Below, piece by piece: positions 43,540-52,193 of a stretch of 64,000 nt of DNA. The notes below the pieces were generated by a model that saw only the letters and a program-made list of their open reading frames with translations, did not search any database and was not told the DNA's origin. The stretch spans positions 1-64,000 of the forward strand of contig JADGEQ010000037.1 in the NCBI GenBank assembly GCA_016744295.1, written 5' to 3'. Made by a program: the position numbers and the translations under genes. Each line of letters begins with the position of its first letter. Position 1 is the stretch's first letter. The stretch is from Desulfobacteraceae bacterium (GTDB taxonomy: Bacteria > Desulfobacterota > Desulfobacteria > Desulfobacterales > Desulfobacteraceae).

Positions 43540-43568
43540 TTTATAACGGCTTTTGTTTTTTTTTTCAA
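43540..43568 (-). promoter_or_regulatory. Promoter of the SRP RNA
   Basis: On the minus strand TTGAAA (43563-43568), 17 bases, TATAAA (43540-43545). Initiation about seven bases later falls at the outer stem of the SRP RNA. Confidence 0.8.
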
Positions 43569-43748
43569 GTCTAATCTCGTGGGGCCGATTGTTTTGGCAG
43601 GATGAAATTATAGTTTGAACAAAAAATAATTTTGGGATAATATGCAATATACTTAATGAATAAAATGTTTTTTGGGCAGTCGCATCATGTCATACGGCTC
43701 AGAAGGTCCCAGTGCGGTGACATTTTTATTATAATACAGGAGAAAGAT

Positions 43749-44054
43749 ATGAGTGAGATCGTGAATGAGGAAGATTATATTGTTGTGAAGCCGGGTATAG
43801 ATGTTGTTGCTTCCATGGCAGAAGAGTTTAAAGATGAAATGTTGTCTGCCATTAATTCAACAAAGGGTGCTGTTGTGATTGACCTGCAGGGGGTAGAAAT
43901 GGTTGATTCGGTTGGGATCGGTGTTATCATAGCCTCCCATAATACATTAAACCAATCCGATCGTAAACTTAAGGTAATCAATGTGACAAAGGATGTCTAT
44001 GGGCTTTTTACTACCATGAGGCTGAATCGCAGGTTTACCGTTGAAGGGGTGTAG
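43749..44054 (+). CDS. STAS-domain protein (anti-anti-sigma factor-like)
   Basis: About 101 residues from ATG 43749, with AGGAGA five bases upstream. Fold signatures: YIVVKPGIDVVASMAEEFKD, GAVVIDLQGVEMVDSVGIGV (the Ser in DSxGIG is the usual phosphorylation site) and KLKVINVTKDVYGLFTTMRL. STAS proteins of this SpoIIAA type bind anti-sigma kinases or other partners in a phosphorylation-dependent way. The next gene, a lipoprotein, starts 12 bases later, so the two may share an mRNA. No anti-sigma kinase lies near. Confidence 0.88.
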   Translation: MSEIVNEEDYIVVKPGIDVVASMAEEFKDEMLSAINSTKGAVVIDLQGVEMVDSVGIGVIIASHNTLNQSDRKLKVINVTKDVYGLFTTMRLNRRFTVEGV

Positions 44055-44065
44055 GGTCAAGATCA

Positions 44066-44413
44066 ATGAAATCCTGGAACCTTTTGTCATGTCTTCTCTC
44101 TAGTGCGTTGTTGCTGATTGCCTGCGATGATAAAAAAGAGGGTTTTTCCGGGCTGTCCAGTTTGGTGGCGGAGAGAAATGAAGTTCGCCAGTCCATTTCC
44201 GATGAAACTGCCCGGAAAAAGGTTGCTGAAAAGAAAGAGGTGAAGGTTGTCCCCAAAGATGTGGAAAAGAAAACGGAAAAGATATCTTCCGTCGTTGTCT
44301 ACGAGAGGGACATTGAAGTTCTGGATTCATCCTCCCGTATGTCCCTTGCAAAGGGAATCGCCTATCTGAACAAAGAAGGTCAGATCGTTAGAATTAAAAT
44401 CATCAGAGAATGA
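44066..44413 (+). CDS. Small predicted lipoprotein
   Basis: About 115 residues. The signal peptide (MKSWNLLSCLLSSALLLIAC) ends in a lipobox LLIAC, with Asp after the Cys (CDDK), which in E. coli favours inner-membrane retention. The mature protein is charged, with a Lys/Glu-rich middle (ARKKVAEKKEVKVVPKD) and a C-terminal half YERDIEVLDSSSRMSLAKGI. No family is recognised. It follows the STAS gene by 12 bases. Confidence 0.7.
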   Translation: MKSWNLLSCLLSSALLLIACDDKKEGFSGLSSLVAERNEVRQSISDETARKKVAEKKEVKVVPKDVEKKTEKISSVVVYERDIEVLDSSSRMSLAKGIAYLNKEGQIVRIKIIRE

Positions 44414-44461
44414 CCCGCTGTTGTGCCATGTTTTATTTACCAGTTTGATATACAAGGTTGT

Positions 44462-44893
44462 TTATGGAAGGTTTCTGTTTGAGCCGTCCGGGAGATCAAT
44501 AAACTTTTCTGGGGCTTCAGCCTCCTGGGTTGGGGCGGGAGGGGGTATGGTTGCAGGTGCTTTTTTCTCTTCAGTGGGTGTTTGGGTGGGGGCCAGTTTT
44601 TTTTCTAATTCTTTTATCTTCATGTTGGCCCTATGTATTATTTTAACAGAATTCTCTTGAACGGTTTCAAATTCCTGGATGTTTTTTTTGTGTGCCTGTA
44701 ATTGTTTTGCATAATTGTCTGTTATGCGTTTGTGTTGAGTGGTGAGTTTTTTCTCAATGGATTTTGCCAGTGTCTGGGTCATGAAGATATTGATCAGTTC
44801 GGCGGTCATGGCAATTACAATAACGTAGACAAGTCCGTCTGCCTGCAAATAATAGAGAATAGCTACAATGATTATAGATGTAAAAAATACCAT
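44462..44893 (-). CDS. Hypothetical membrane-anchored coiled-coil protein
   Basis: About 143 residues from ATG 44893. Two hydrophobic segments near the start (MVFFTSIIIVAILYYLQADG, then LVYVIVIAMTAELINIFM) form a hairpin or anchor. A coiled coil (about 50-100: LAKSIEKKLTTQHKRITDNY) and a Pro/Ala-rich tail (ATIPPPAPTQEAEAPEKF) follow. The proposed topology is membrane hairpin plus cytoplasmic coil. It ends 48 bases after, and convergent with, the lipoprotein gene. Function unknown. Confidence 0.65.
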   Translation of the reverse strand: MVFFTSIIIVAILYYLQADGLVYVIVIAMTAELINIFMTQTLAKSIEKKLTTQHKRITDNYAKQLQAHKKNIQEFETVQENSVKIIHRANMKIKELEKKLAPTQTPTEEKKAPATIPPPAPTQEAEAPEKFIDLPDGSNRNLP

Positions 44894-45384
44894 ATTGAAT
44901 GCCGCTCATGTTGAAGGTCAAATTGCTTATCATATGGTCTTATTTAGGATAGGTCAAGTCGACAACGTATTCACCAGCAATTCTCGGTCACCATTCAATA
45001 CCGGGGTAAATCATTTAAAAATGATGGTACAAACAGTGCCGACCCGTTCCGGTCAGGTTACCTTCCACGCTCTGGACTTGGATCTGTTTTACAACTTCTA
45101 AATTTGCTTCACTAAACAGCAAAAACTCCGGGCAAGTATGTCCTCAAACAGTTTGCTGTTCTTAACGTTCCGCTTCATTAAGAATTTGTAAAAACAGATC
45201 CAAAACCCGCCGCTTTGTAAAGCAACCTGCCCTCCACTGGGTATGGCGGTTTATTTGAATAGCAAATTTAATAATTCCTTTGAAGGCGGTAGCGTGTCCA
45301 GGGATCATGGTGGCGCAAAATCCAGTGGACCTATGATTTTTTATCCTGACTTTTTGGGAGGGAGGGGGCGTCTAAAATATATTT
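44894..45384. other. Intergenic region of 491 bases without a credible gene
   Basis: Short open frames here lack ribosome binding sites and family features. The only marked structure is the large inverted repeat at 45078-45203. Confidence 0.6.
45078..45203. repeat. Long imperfect inverted repeat (about 126 bases)
   Basis: TTGGATCTGTTTTACAA at 45078-45094 mirrors TTGTAAAAACAGATCCAA at 45186-45203 (one extra base). Nearer the centre AACAGCAAA (45115-45123) mirrors TTTGCTGTT (45152-45160), with partly paired sequence between and a loop of about 28 bases. Single-stranded it would fold into one tall stem with bulges, a shape shared by attC sites, REP-type and other mobile elements. Canonical attC ends (GTTRRRY / RYYYAAC) were not found. 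Confidence 0.7.
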
Positions 45385-45774
45385 TTATTTTTCTGATTTA
45401 CTTTTATTGAAATCATCACGCAGTGGGGCTGTATCATAAATAATTTTCAATGTAACAATTGTGCTCGTCTTTGGATTTATTTCAATAACATCTACGCATT
45501 CGAACTCCACCACTTCTCCACTTTTCAAAGTCCATGAATAATGGAAATGGAGTGCAAAAATATTGTTGCAACTATCTGAGTCCAAAATATTTAAAAGTTT
45601 AGTAACGGAACGATTTGTATCAGCAAAAAGATCCGTGTAAAATTTGGTTGCTGGTACTTCGCCATGCAATGGAGACTTAACAATGGCACGCTCGTCAAAA
45701 AGAGCCAATATATTCTTTAAGTTGCTTTCGGTCAATGCTTCAAGATATCGTTTACATATTTCTTTAGTCTTCAA
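45385..45774 (-). CDS. SnoaL-like/NTF2-fold protein
   Basis: About 129 residues from a TTG at 45774 (MKTKEICKRYLEAL), preceded by AGGATGGCG. The N-terminal helix, then ILALFDERAIVKSPLHG and ATKFYTDLFADTNRSVTKLL, then strands (ALHFHYSWTLKSGEVVEFEC, VDVIEINP) fit the NTF2-like cone fold of SnoaL/ketosteroid-isomerase type. No catalytic set is evident, so substrate and reaction are unknown. It is a solitary gene with low GC, next to the large inverted repeat. Confidence 0.7.
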   Translation of the reverse strand: MKTKEICKRYLEALTESNLKNILALFDERAIVKSPLHGEVPATKFYTDLFADTNRSVTKLLNILDSDSCNNIFALHFHYSWTLKSGEVVEFECVDVIEINPKTSTIVTLKIIYDTAPLRDDFNKSKSEK

Positions 45775-45850
45775 TTTTCAACGCCATCCTATATTTATTT
45801 ATGAGGTCAAAAGTGAGTGAGACGGGTGCTAACTGTGAATTTTTTATAAG

Positions 45851-45892
45851 CAAAAAAACCAGACAGGAAAAGTGTAATCTCCCGTCCGGTTA
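45851..45892 (-). terminator. Terminator of the iron alcohol dehydrogenase gene
   Basis: On the minus strand AACCGGACGGGA pairs with TCCTGTCTGGTT, all twelve positions including two G-U pairs, then seven Ts. It lies 36 bases past the stop codon. Confidence 0.85.
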
Positions 45893-45927
45893 TTTTTACA
45901 TTTGCCTTAGAGGATTAGCGGTGGTAT

Positions 45928-47079
45928 TTAAAAATCAATGGCTGTACCATCATAGCAAGCCTGGTAGATCTTCTTGATCTCTTCAAAGGTGGGTATTCTT
46001 GGATTGAAAAGAGTACAGGGATCCTTCAGTGCATTTTCTGTCAGACTATCCAGTTTTGCTTCCCACTCTTTTTCGTCGATACCGTACTCTTTTAGAGAAC
46101 CTGCAACGCCTGCTGATGCGCGAAGATCTGATACTTCCTGTGCAAATTCATCAGCAGTTGATTTGCCGGACAAGGCCGCCAGCTCCGTGTACTTTTCGGT
46201 TGCCTTGGAGTTGAATCTTATAACGTTAGGCATCAGAATCGCATTGCCGCAACCGTGTGGAACGTGGAAAGTTCCTCCGATCTGATGGGACATGGCATGA
46301 ACAATTCCCAACCATACGTTGGTGAATGCCATACCTGCCATGCAGGAAGCGTCGTGCATGGCCTGGCGGGCCTTCAGGTTATCCGGTTCTTGGACAACAG
46401 TCGTAAGATTTTTGAATACCAGGTCGATGGAACCTTTGGCCAAAGAATCGTTATACCGGTCGGCAATATTTGATACGTAGGCTTCTACGCCATGGCTCAA
46501 TGCATCAAGTCCTGTATTGGCTGTAACATGGGCGGGCATGCTGGCACAAAGCTCTCCATCGACAATGGCCACATCGGGCGTTAATTCGTGGGAAACGATG
46601 GGGTATTTTGTCCCTTTTTCCCTATCTGTGATTACAGACAGACCTGTGATTTCGGTACCGGTCCCACTTGTTGAAGGGATAGCAACGAAAATTGCCTTAT
46701 TGCGCATGGGCTTAACAGCGAAGGGTGCTACCAGTTCTTCAAGCTTTGATTCCGGGTATTCATAGTAAACCCACATGGCTTTGGCAGCATCAATGGCTGA
46801 ACACCCACCTAAACCTACAATAATATCAGGTTGTTCCTGGGTAAAAATTTCAGCACCCTTCAATACTGTTTCAATTGACGGGTCTGCCTCTACACCGCCA
46901 AAAACAGCAGATTGTATACCCGATTCAGCCAGGAAGTTTTGGGTTTTCTCCAACACGCCATTTTTCCTGACGGAATTACCACCGATAACAATAACTGCTT
47001 TGCTGCCTTTTAATCCTTTGAGGTTTTCAAGGCTTCCCAATCCGTGGAAAATTTCTTTAGGGACGATAAATTTTGTCAT
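45928..47079 (-). CDS. Iron-containing alcohol dehydrogenase
   Basis: About 383 residues, usual for the group III (Fe-ADH) family. The N-domain binds NAD(P) (AVIVIGGNSVRKNGVLEKTQ, PDIIVGLGGCSAIDAAKAMW, PSTSGTGTEITGLSVI). Metal ligands lie in DALSHGVEAYV and HAMSHQIGGTFHVPHGCGNA. AGGAGA precedes ATG 47079. Reactions of the family include ethanol, butanol, propanediol and lactaldehyde oxidation or reduction; the substrate is not fixed. It is divergent from an AraC regulator, a likely control pair. Confidence 0.92.
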   Translation of the reverse strand: MTKFIVPKEIFHGLGSLENLKGLKGSKAVIVIGGNSVRKNGVLEKTQNFLAESGIQSAVFGGVEADPSIETVLKGAEIFTQEQPDIIVGLGGCSAIDAAKAMWVYYEYPESKLEELVAPFAVKPMRNKAIFVAIPSTSGTGTEITGLSVITDREKGTKYPIVSHELTPDVAIVDGELCASMPAHVTANTGLDALSHGVEAYVSNIADRYNDSLAKGSIDLVFKNLTTVVQEPDNLKARQAMHDASCMAGMAFTNVWLGIVHAMSHQIGGTFHVPHGCGNAILMPNVIRFNSKATEKYTELAALSGKSTADEFAQEVSDLRASAGVAGSLKEYGIDEKEWEAKLDSLTENALKDPCTLFNPRIPTFEEIKKIYQACYDGTAIDF

Positions 47080-47427
47080 TTTAGTTTTCTCCTGTTAGCA
47101 CTCATTTAAAAAATGGAATTGCTATTTGGTTGTGAATGCCTGGGCTTTAATTTTCGCCCAGTTCCATCCGTTTTTAAAAGGGTTCGGCCCTGGGGCCGTC
47201 CTGAATTTTTATGTTGAGTCGGTGCCACGCTTTCAATGGGACAGCACCTGAACTGTGGTGAGAAGATACCCTAACTTTAAAAAGAACAGAATACCTTATC
47301 CTGCTTAAATGTTGCCTTATTCTCTCAAACAAACCTTTTTCTAATATTAATATCGGATTTTTTGTGCTTATATATGCTATGAAAAAAAATACACTAAATG
47401 GTGATGCGAAATAAAAGAGCGTGATAT
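47080..47427. promoter_or_regulatory. Divergent control region between the alcohol dehydrogenase and its AraC regulator
   Basis: 348 bases without a gene. A GGCCCTGGGGCC stem lies near 47190 and a run of A/T with TTATATATGC close to the regulator start. I could not fix either promoter, but the position between a catabolic gene and an AraC gene implies operator sites. Confidence 0.4.
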
Positions 47428-48309
47428 ATGTATAATATGATTGAGTTGTTTGAACGATTTGACTTACCGGAGCTGTTTACCGAATCAAACTTGGAAGGGG
47501 TCCGCTTTTTCAAATCCCGGCATCATACCCCGCGCACACCGTTGATTTATGATCCTGGGATTTTCATTGTCGCCCAGGGAAGTAAAAAGGGGTATCTGTC
47601 GGATAGAGTGTTTCAGTATGACGCAAATAATTATCTTGTCACATCGGTGCCGATTCCTTTTGAGTGTGAAACCTTTGCGACTCCTGAAGCCCCGTTTTTG
47701 GGCCTCTATATAGATATTGAAATGTCTGTCCTGCATGAGCTTATCGGGCAATTGGGACAAAGCAATGGAATAAAAAACACAAAAATGACTCGGACGCCTA
47801 AAGGAGTGGGACCCGCACAGATGGATGAGGATATGTACGATGCGGTGTTCAGGTTATTAAAATGTCTTCAATTTGAAACTGAAGCTCAAATACTCGGATC
47901 GGGGCTCATCAAAGAAATACTTTATAGGGTACTCTGCGGGACCCAGGCATCTTCTTTATTTGCCTTGGCAACACATACGGGTAATTTTGCCAGTGTTTCA
48001 AGGGCATTGAAATCAATTCACAACGACTATGGTTCAAAACTCGATGTTGAACAATTGGCCGACCTTGCTGGCATGAGCGTGTCGACTTTTCACAGAGCAT
48101 TTAAAGAGGTAACATCTGAATCACCGGTTCAGTATTTGAAAAAAATAAGGCTGAGCAAAGCACGGGAGTTTATACAAAACGACAAAATGAAAGCCTATAT
48201 TGCAGCGGATAAGGTTGGCTATGAGAGTGTGTCACAATTCAGCCGTGAGTTTAAACGTTATTTTGGTCAAAGCCCGGCTGATCTGATAAAAGAATCGCGT
48301 AGGCTTTAG
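47428..48309 (+). CDS. AraC-family transcriptional regulator (with AraC_N-type effector domain)
   Basis: About 293 residues. The N-terminal domain (LEGVRFFKSRHHTPRTPLIY, DPGIFIVAQGSKKGYLSDRV, VPIPFECETFATPEAPFLGL) is the cupin-like effector-binding region of the AraC_N group. Two helix-turn-helices follow: LDVEQLADLAGMSVSTFHRA (FKEVTSESPVQYLKKIRL) and AADKVGYESVSQFSREFKRY (FGQSPADLIKESRRL). Regulators of this group often control adjacent alcohol or aldehyde dehydrogenases, and the divergent gene is exactly that. Confidence 0.92.
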   Translation: MYNMIELFERFDLPELFTESNLEGVRFFKSRHHTPRTPLIYDPGIFIVAQGSKKGYLSDRVFQYDANNYLVTSVPIPFECETFATPEAPFLGLYIDIEMSVLHELIGQLGQSNGIKNTKMTRTPKGVGPAQMDEDMYDAVFRLLKCLQFETEAQILGSGLIKEILYRVLCGTQASSLFALATHTGNFASVSRALKSIHNDYGSKLDVEQLADLAGMSVSTFHRAFKEVTSESPVQYLKKIRLSKAREFIQNDKMKAYIAADKVGYESVSQFSREFKRYFGQSPADLIKESRRL

Positions 48310-48557
48310 CGCAAAAAAAAATCATGGAAATAATCCTGAAAGGATTTCAAGCTTTTTAAGTTTGAGACGGTGTGCAATTTGTGCTTGGCGTCTTTTAATG
48401 AAGTGAAAAATATTCAGCTTCCATTTTCCCATAAAGGGGGCAATTCTGGTTTATAAGAGATGTTTTTAGTTTATTTTCTTGTAGTTTAAAATATGTGTTA
48501 ATATCAATATTGCTAATCATTTCAGTGTCTTGTGTTATGGGTGATGATGAAAAAATT

Positions 48558-48824
48558 ATGAGCATTGATGATGTGGTCGCTGTTATACCAAAAAATATCA
48601 CTAAAAGCTGGATCTACTCGAATTGGGAAAGGTTGGGTGGTGTGGTTATCAGTAGGCGAAAGTTGATTTTGGAAGGAGTATTGTATGACCATTTACGAGC
48701 AAAAGGGATGGCACTATGCGAGGGCAATAGTAAAAGGAGAGACATGGGCGCCTCGAAAGGTCGGTATGGAGCCAACTCGGTGGAAAACAAAAATGCCATC
48801 GAGAGGATCGTTATCAGTCTTTAA
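48558..48824 (+). CDS. Possible excisionase/DNA-binding protein next to an integrase relic
   Basis: About 88 residues from ATG 48558 (MSIDDVVAVIPKNITKSWIY). The stretch KSWIYSNWERLGGVVISRRK looks like the helix-turn-helix plus wing of MerR/Xis-type DNA-binding domains. The last third overlaps the integrase start in another frame and may not be natural. Ribosome binding site weak. Its partner integrase is broken, so it may be a leftover as well. Confidence 0.4.
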   Translation: MSIDDVVAVIPKNITKSWIYSNWERLGGVVISRRKLILEGVLYDHLRAKGMALCEGNSKRRDMGASKGRYGANSVENKNAIERIVISL

Positions 48825-49063
48825 ATCGTTTTACCGAGAGGTTGTGTAAAAAAGCCAAGGTTGAAAAATTCGATCTTCATCAATTGAGGCATCTTGCGGT
48901 CTCTGTTTTAAAACAGAACGGTCATAACATAGTTTCTCTTCAAAAGTTCCTGCGGCACGAGCATCAGAAGACAACCGAAATATATGCTGGTTTCATTGAC
49001 ACAAGTACCAAGGAGCAAACAGATTTTTTGGCTTGTTTTTGGTCTGATAAACTGCCAAATTAA
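48685..49063 (+). pseudogene. Tyrosine recombinase (phage-type integrase), internally deleted and frameshifted
   Basis: ATG 48685 with AAGGAG upstream opens MTIYEQKGWHYARAIVKGET, an integrase-like start, but this frame stops at 48849. From about 48795 another frame carries the catalytic end: RYQSLNRFTERLCKKAKVEK, then FDLHQLRHLAVSVLKQNGHN (box II HxLRH), IVSLQKFLRHEHQKTTEIYA with the nucleophile Tyr in TTEIYAG, and a stop at 49063. The central catalytic Arg region is missing, so it is inactive. It lies 86 bases from tRNA-Pro, a common integration site. Confidence 0.75.
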
Positions 49064-49148
49064 GAGGGGATCGTCTATCGATCGTCTATTTAGGTACAAA
49101 AAAAGCTGAACCAAATGGCTCAGCTTGAATCGAATACCTTGTCCTGTA

Positions 49149-49225
<77 letters not shown>

Positions 49226-49309
49226 CCGACAAAACAAAGGTGGTTAATATCACCCGTGGTTAAAAAAATCAAGAATTAAAAAAATATAATGCCAACTTTG
49301 AAACCAAAT

Positions 49310-49996
49310 TTAAAATTTGGTTTCAAAGTATGTTTCGATGCAGCGGGCAATCATCTTTGCATAGGAGGCTAGAAAAACTTCCTGTTCCTCTATTGTTTCC
49401 GGGATGTTCGAAATTGAAAACAGTTCGGCTAATATGGCCGGCATTAGCAAGCCCTCAAGAGAAATGACGGGTGCCGGGCCAAAATGGGGCTTTGATTTCT
49501 TGTTGCGAGCTTGGAATTCTTTTGCAAAAAGTGTTGCGGCCTGTTTGCTCTTGTCTTGATGGCTCAATCCTTGGGCTTTCCATGTGGGATTACCGTTTGT
49601 GGGTACTGCTTCCGGAGTGTCAAAGTAGAAAAAAAAGAGTTTGTCTTTTTTGGTATGGAGGTGGAGGCTCAGAAACAGATCCGCTTTGTTTTGATTTGCA
49701 AATGCAGCCCGATCTGTTTCAGATAGGGTGGCGTCTGTTGAGCGGCTTAAAAGAGATTGGTATTGGTCGTTAAGTTCTTGTTGGGTCCTCTTGGCCAGTT
49801 CCAGGAGGATTTGTTTTTCAAGGATGCCGGTGGTAGATGTAATTCCGGAATCACTGCCGCCATGACCAGGATCCAGAATAACCAGTTTGCGACTGGTTTT
49901 TATTGTTAAGGCGTCTGCCATGTGAAAGGGGAAGATCGTTAGTATTAGGGCGGTAAGCAAAAGCCAGGATATTTCTTTGGTCAATTTTCTTGACAC
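49310..49996 (-). CDS. N-acetylmuramoyl-L-alanine amidase (Amidase_3)
   Basis: About 228 residues from a GTG at 49996. Signal peptide (LLLTALILTIFPFHMADA), then the zinc amidase core: LVILDPGHGGSDSGITSTTG with the first ligand His, ILEKQILLELAKRTQQEL with the ligand Glu, DLFLSLHLHTKKDKLFFFYF with the second His, and the catalytic Glu region LAELFSISNIPETIEEQEVF. The family cleaves the lactyl-amide bond of peptidoglycan during division. The usual SxHxN motif is SLHLH here. Its start is separated from trigger factor by 145 bases of AT-rich sequence. Confidence 0.88.
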   Translation of the reverse strand: MSRKLTKEISWLLLTALILTIFPFHMADALTIKTSRKLVILDPGHGGSDSGITSTTGILEKQILLELAKRTQQELNDQYQSLLSRSTDATLSETDRAAFANQNKADLFLSLHLHTKKDKLFFFYFDTPEAVPTNGNPTWKAQGLSHQDKSKQAATLFAKEFQARNKKSKPHFGPAPVISLEGLLMPAILAELFSISNIPETIEEQEVFLASYAKMIARCIETYFETKF

Positions 49997-50141
49997 CTTT
50001 ATTTATAAGCGTTATCTTACTAAACTTTGTGTATAGTATGTATGTTGTACAATGCTTTTGTTATGACATACTTTTTTAATTTTTTGAAGAATTGTTTGAT
50101 TATAGTTCAAAAATAATATCATTTATAAACAGGACGGAAAC

Positions 50142-51509
50142 ATGCAGGTAAAAATTGAAGATAAGAGCAGCGTAAAAAAAGTGCTCTCTTTTGAAATTCC
50201 TAAGGAAGCAGTCGCAAAAGAGCTGAGCAAGGCCTACAATGAATTGAAAAAGACAGCAGACGTCAAGGGATTTAGAAAGGGAAAAATTCCGAGAAAGGTT
50301 CTTGAAAATAGATTTGCCAAAGATGTTCATGCCGATGTTGCCCCCCGTCTGATCCAGGATGCTTTTGTGGAAACCATCCAGGAACATAAATTTAATATTG
50401 TTGGGGGTCCCCAGGCAGATCCACCGGAATTAAATCCTGACGAGGCCTATGTCTTTGACATTACGATTGAACTGAAGCCTGAACTTGAGGATATCGAGTT
50501 TGAGGGGCTTGCCCTTGAAAAAACCAAGTATGCAGTTTCCGATGCTGAGATTGAAAGCCAGATATACATGATTCAGAAAACCCTGGCTAAAAAAGAAACG
50601 GTATCAGAGTCGCGTCCCGTTAAAGAGACTGATTTTGTTTTGATTGATTATGAAGGATTTCTAAACGGAGATTCCTTTTCCGGAACACCTAAAATTGAAA
50701 ATTATGTGATGGGTATTGGCCAAGATGCAATGCCCAAGGAGTTTTCCGAAAAACTTATCGGTGCTATTCCTGTTCAGAGTCTTGAGGTCCAAGTTTCCTA
50801 TGCAGATGATTTTCATGATGAAAATCTTAAGGGAAAAACAATTGTCTACAAGGTTAATCTTAAAGAGATTCAAGAAGAGGTTATTCCTGAAGCAAATGAT
50901 GAGTTGGTAAAGGATCTTGGTAAGTTTGAAACCCTTGATGATGTTCGGACTTCCATCCGGGATAATCTTGAAAAAGGTTATATTCAGAGGGTGAAACATG
51001 AGATGAGTGAACAGGTCTTTGTACAATTGCTTGAAAAATATGTGTTTGAGATACCCGATGTCATGGTGGACGGAGAGCTCAACGGCATCATCGCTGAAGC
51101 TGAGCAGGCCTATGCCCAAAACAATACCAGCCTTGAAGATGCAGGACTGAGCCCTGAAATTTTGAAAACCCAATATCGGGATGTTGCGGAAAAACAGGCC
51201 AGAAGGCATTTGATTCTGGACAAAGTGATCACCCAGGAAAGTCTTGAGTTAACCGAAGAAGAACTGGACAAAAGCTTTGAAGAAATGGCTCTTGGGATGA
51301 ATGCCCCTGTGGATTCCATTAAAAATTATTTTAAGATGGATCCCAAACAACTGGAGTATTATACCCATACCCAACTTGAAAAAAAGGCGATTGATCTTAT
51401 AATAGAAAAAGGCAGTGTTTCAGAAGTGGAACCTAAAACTGCCGAAGATGCCAAAGAAGATACAATTGAAAAAAAAGATGAGGATGCCTCGGAACAAACT
51501 GAGGCCTAA
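50142..51509 (+). CDS. tig: Trigger factor
   Basis: About 455 residues. Ribosome-binding domain with GFRKGKIPRKVLENRF (the ribosome-docking signature), FKBP-like domain (DFVLIDYEGFLNGDSFSGTP, VMGIGQDAMPKEFSEKLIGA), then the helical chaperone arms and an acidic tail. Trigger factor meets nascent chains at the ribosome exit. AGGACGG precedes the ATG. It starts the tig-clpP-clpX-lon run, a gene order conserved in many bacteria. Confidence 0.96.
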   Translation: MQVKIEDKSSVKKVLSFEIPKEAVAKELSKAYNELKKTADVKGFRKGKIPRKVLENRFAKDVHADVAPRLIQDAFVETIQEHKFNIVGGPQADPPELNPDEAYVFDITIELKPELEDIEFEGLALEKTKYAVSDAEIESQIYMIQKTLAKKETVSESRPVKETDFVLIDYEGFLNGDSFSGTPKIENYVMGIGQDAMPKEFSEKLIGAIPVQSLEVQVSYADDFHDENLKGKTIVYKVNLKEIQEEVIPEANDELVKDLGKFETLDDVRTSIRDNLEKGYIQRVKHEMSEQVFVQLLEKYVFEIPDVMVDGELNGIIAEAEQAYAQNNTSLEDAGLSPEILKTQYRDVAEKQARRHLILDKVITQESLELTEEELDKSFEEMALGMNAPVDSIKNYFKMDPKQLEYYTHTQLEKKAIDLIIEKGSVSEVEPKTAEDAKEDTIEKKDEDASEQTEA

Positions 51510-51566
51510 TTATTGTAGTGCGATTAGCACTGAACATGGAAATGAGATAATTAAAGGAGTCGAATC

Positions 51567-52190
51567 GTGCCTCTAATTCCAATGGTTGTTGAACAAAGCA
51601 ACAGGGGAGAGCGTGCCTATGATATCTATTCACGTCTGCTAAAGGACAGAATTATATTTTTGGGATCTGCCATAGACAATGAGGTTGCCAATGTTATCGT
51701 TGCCCAGCTTTTATTTCTGGAATCAGAAGATCCTGAAAAAGATATCAGTTTTTATATAAATTCTCCGGGAGGAGTGGTGACGGCTGGTATGGCAATTTAT
51801 GATACCATGCAATATATTAAACCAGATGTTTCCACTGTCTGTATTGGGCAGGCGGCAAGCATGGGGGCATTGCTTTTGGCTGCTGGTGCCGAAGCGAAGC
51901 GCTTTGCACTCCCTAACTCAAGAATAATGATCCACCAGCCCCTTGGGGGTGCCCAGGGCCAGGCAACGGATATACAGATCCAGGCCAATGAAATATTGAG
52001 AATGAAAACTAATCTGAATGAGATTTTATCAGCTCATACCCACCAGGATGTTGAAAAAATTGCCGCTGATACGGAAAGAGATTTTTTTATGTCAGGTGCC
52101 GAAGCGCTTGAATACGGAATCGTCGACAAGGTAGTTGCTGACAGAAGGGAATTGGAAAAAGAATCCGAGGATGCTTCAAAGGAGTCGTAA
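51567..52190 (+). CDS. clpP: ATP-dependent Clp protease proteolytic subunit
   Basis: About 207 residues from a GTG at 51567 with AAAGGAG seven bases upstream. The propeptide-like start PLIPMVVEQSNRGERAYDIY is usual. The catalytic triad lies in IGQAASMGALLLAAGAEAKR (Ser), IMIHQPLGGAQGQA (His) and AEALEYGIVDKV region (Asp from TERDFFMSG). Forms the tetradecameric chamber used with ClpX, whose gene follows by three bases. Confidence 0.98.
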   Translation: MPLIPMVVEQSNRGERAYDIYSRLLKDRIIFLGSAIDNEVANVIVAQLLFLESEDPEKDISFYINSPGGVVTAGMAIYDTMQYIKPDVSTVCIGQAASMGALLLAAGAEAKRFALPNSRIMIHQPLGGAQGQATDIQIQANEILRMKTNLNEILSAHTHQDVEKIAADTERDFFMSGAEALEYGIVDKVVADRRELEKESEDASKES

Positions 52191-52193
52191 AAT

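Noticed and set aside
45078..45203. Integron attC site
   Set aside because: The stem shape fits but the required GTTRRRY/RYYYAAC ends are missing, and there is no integron integrase in the window.
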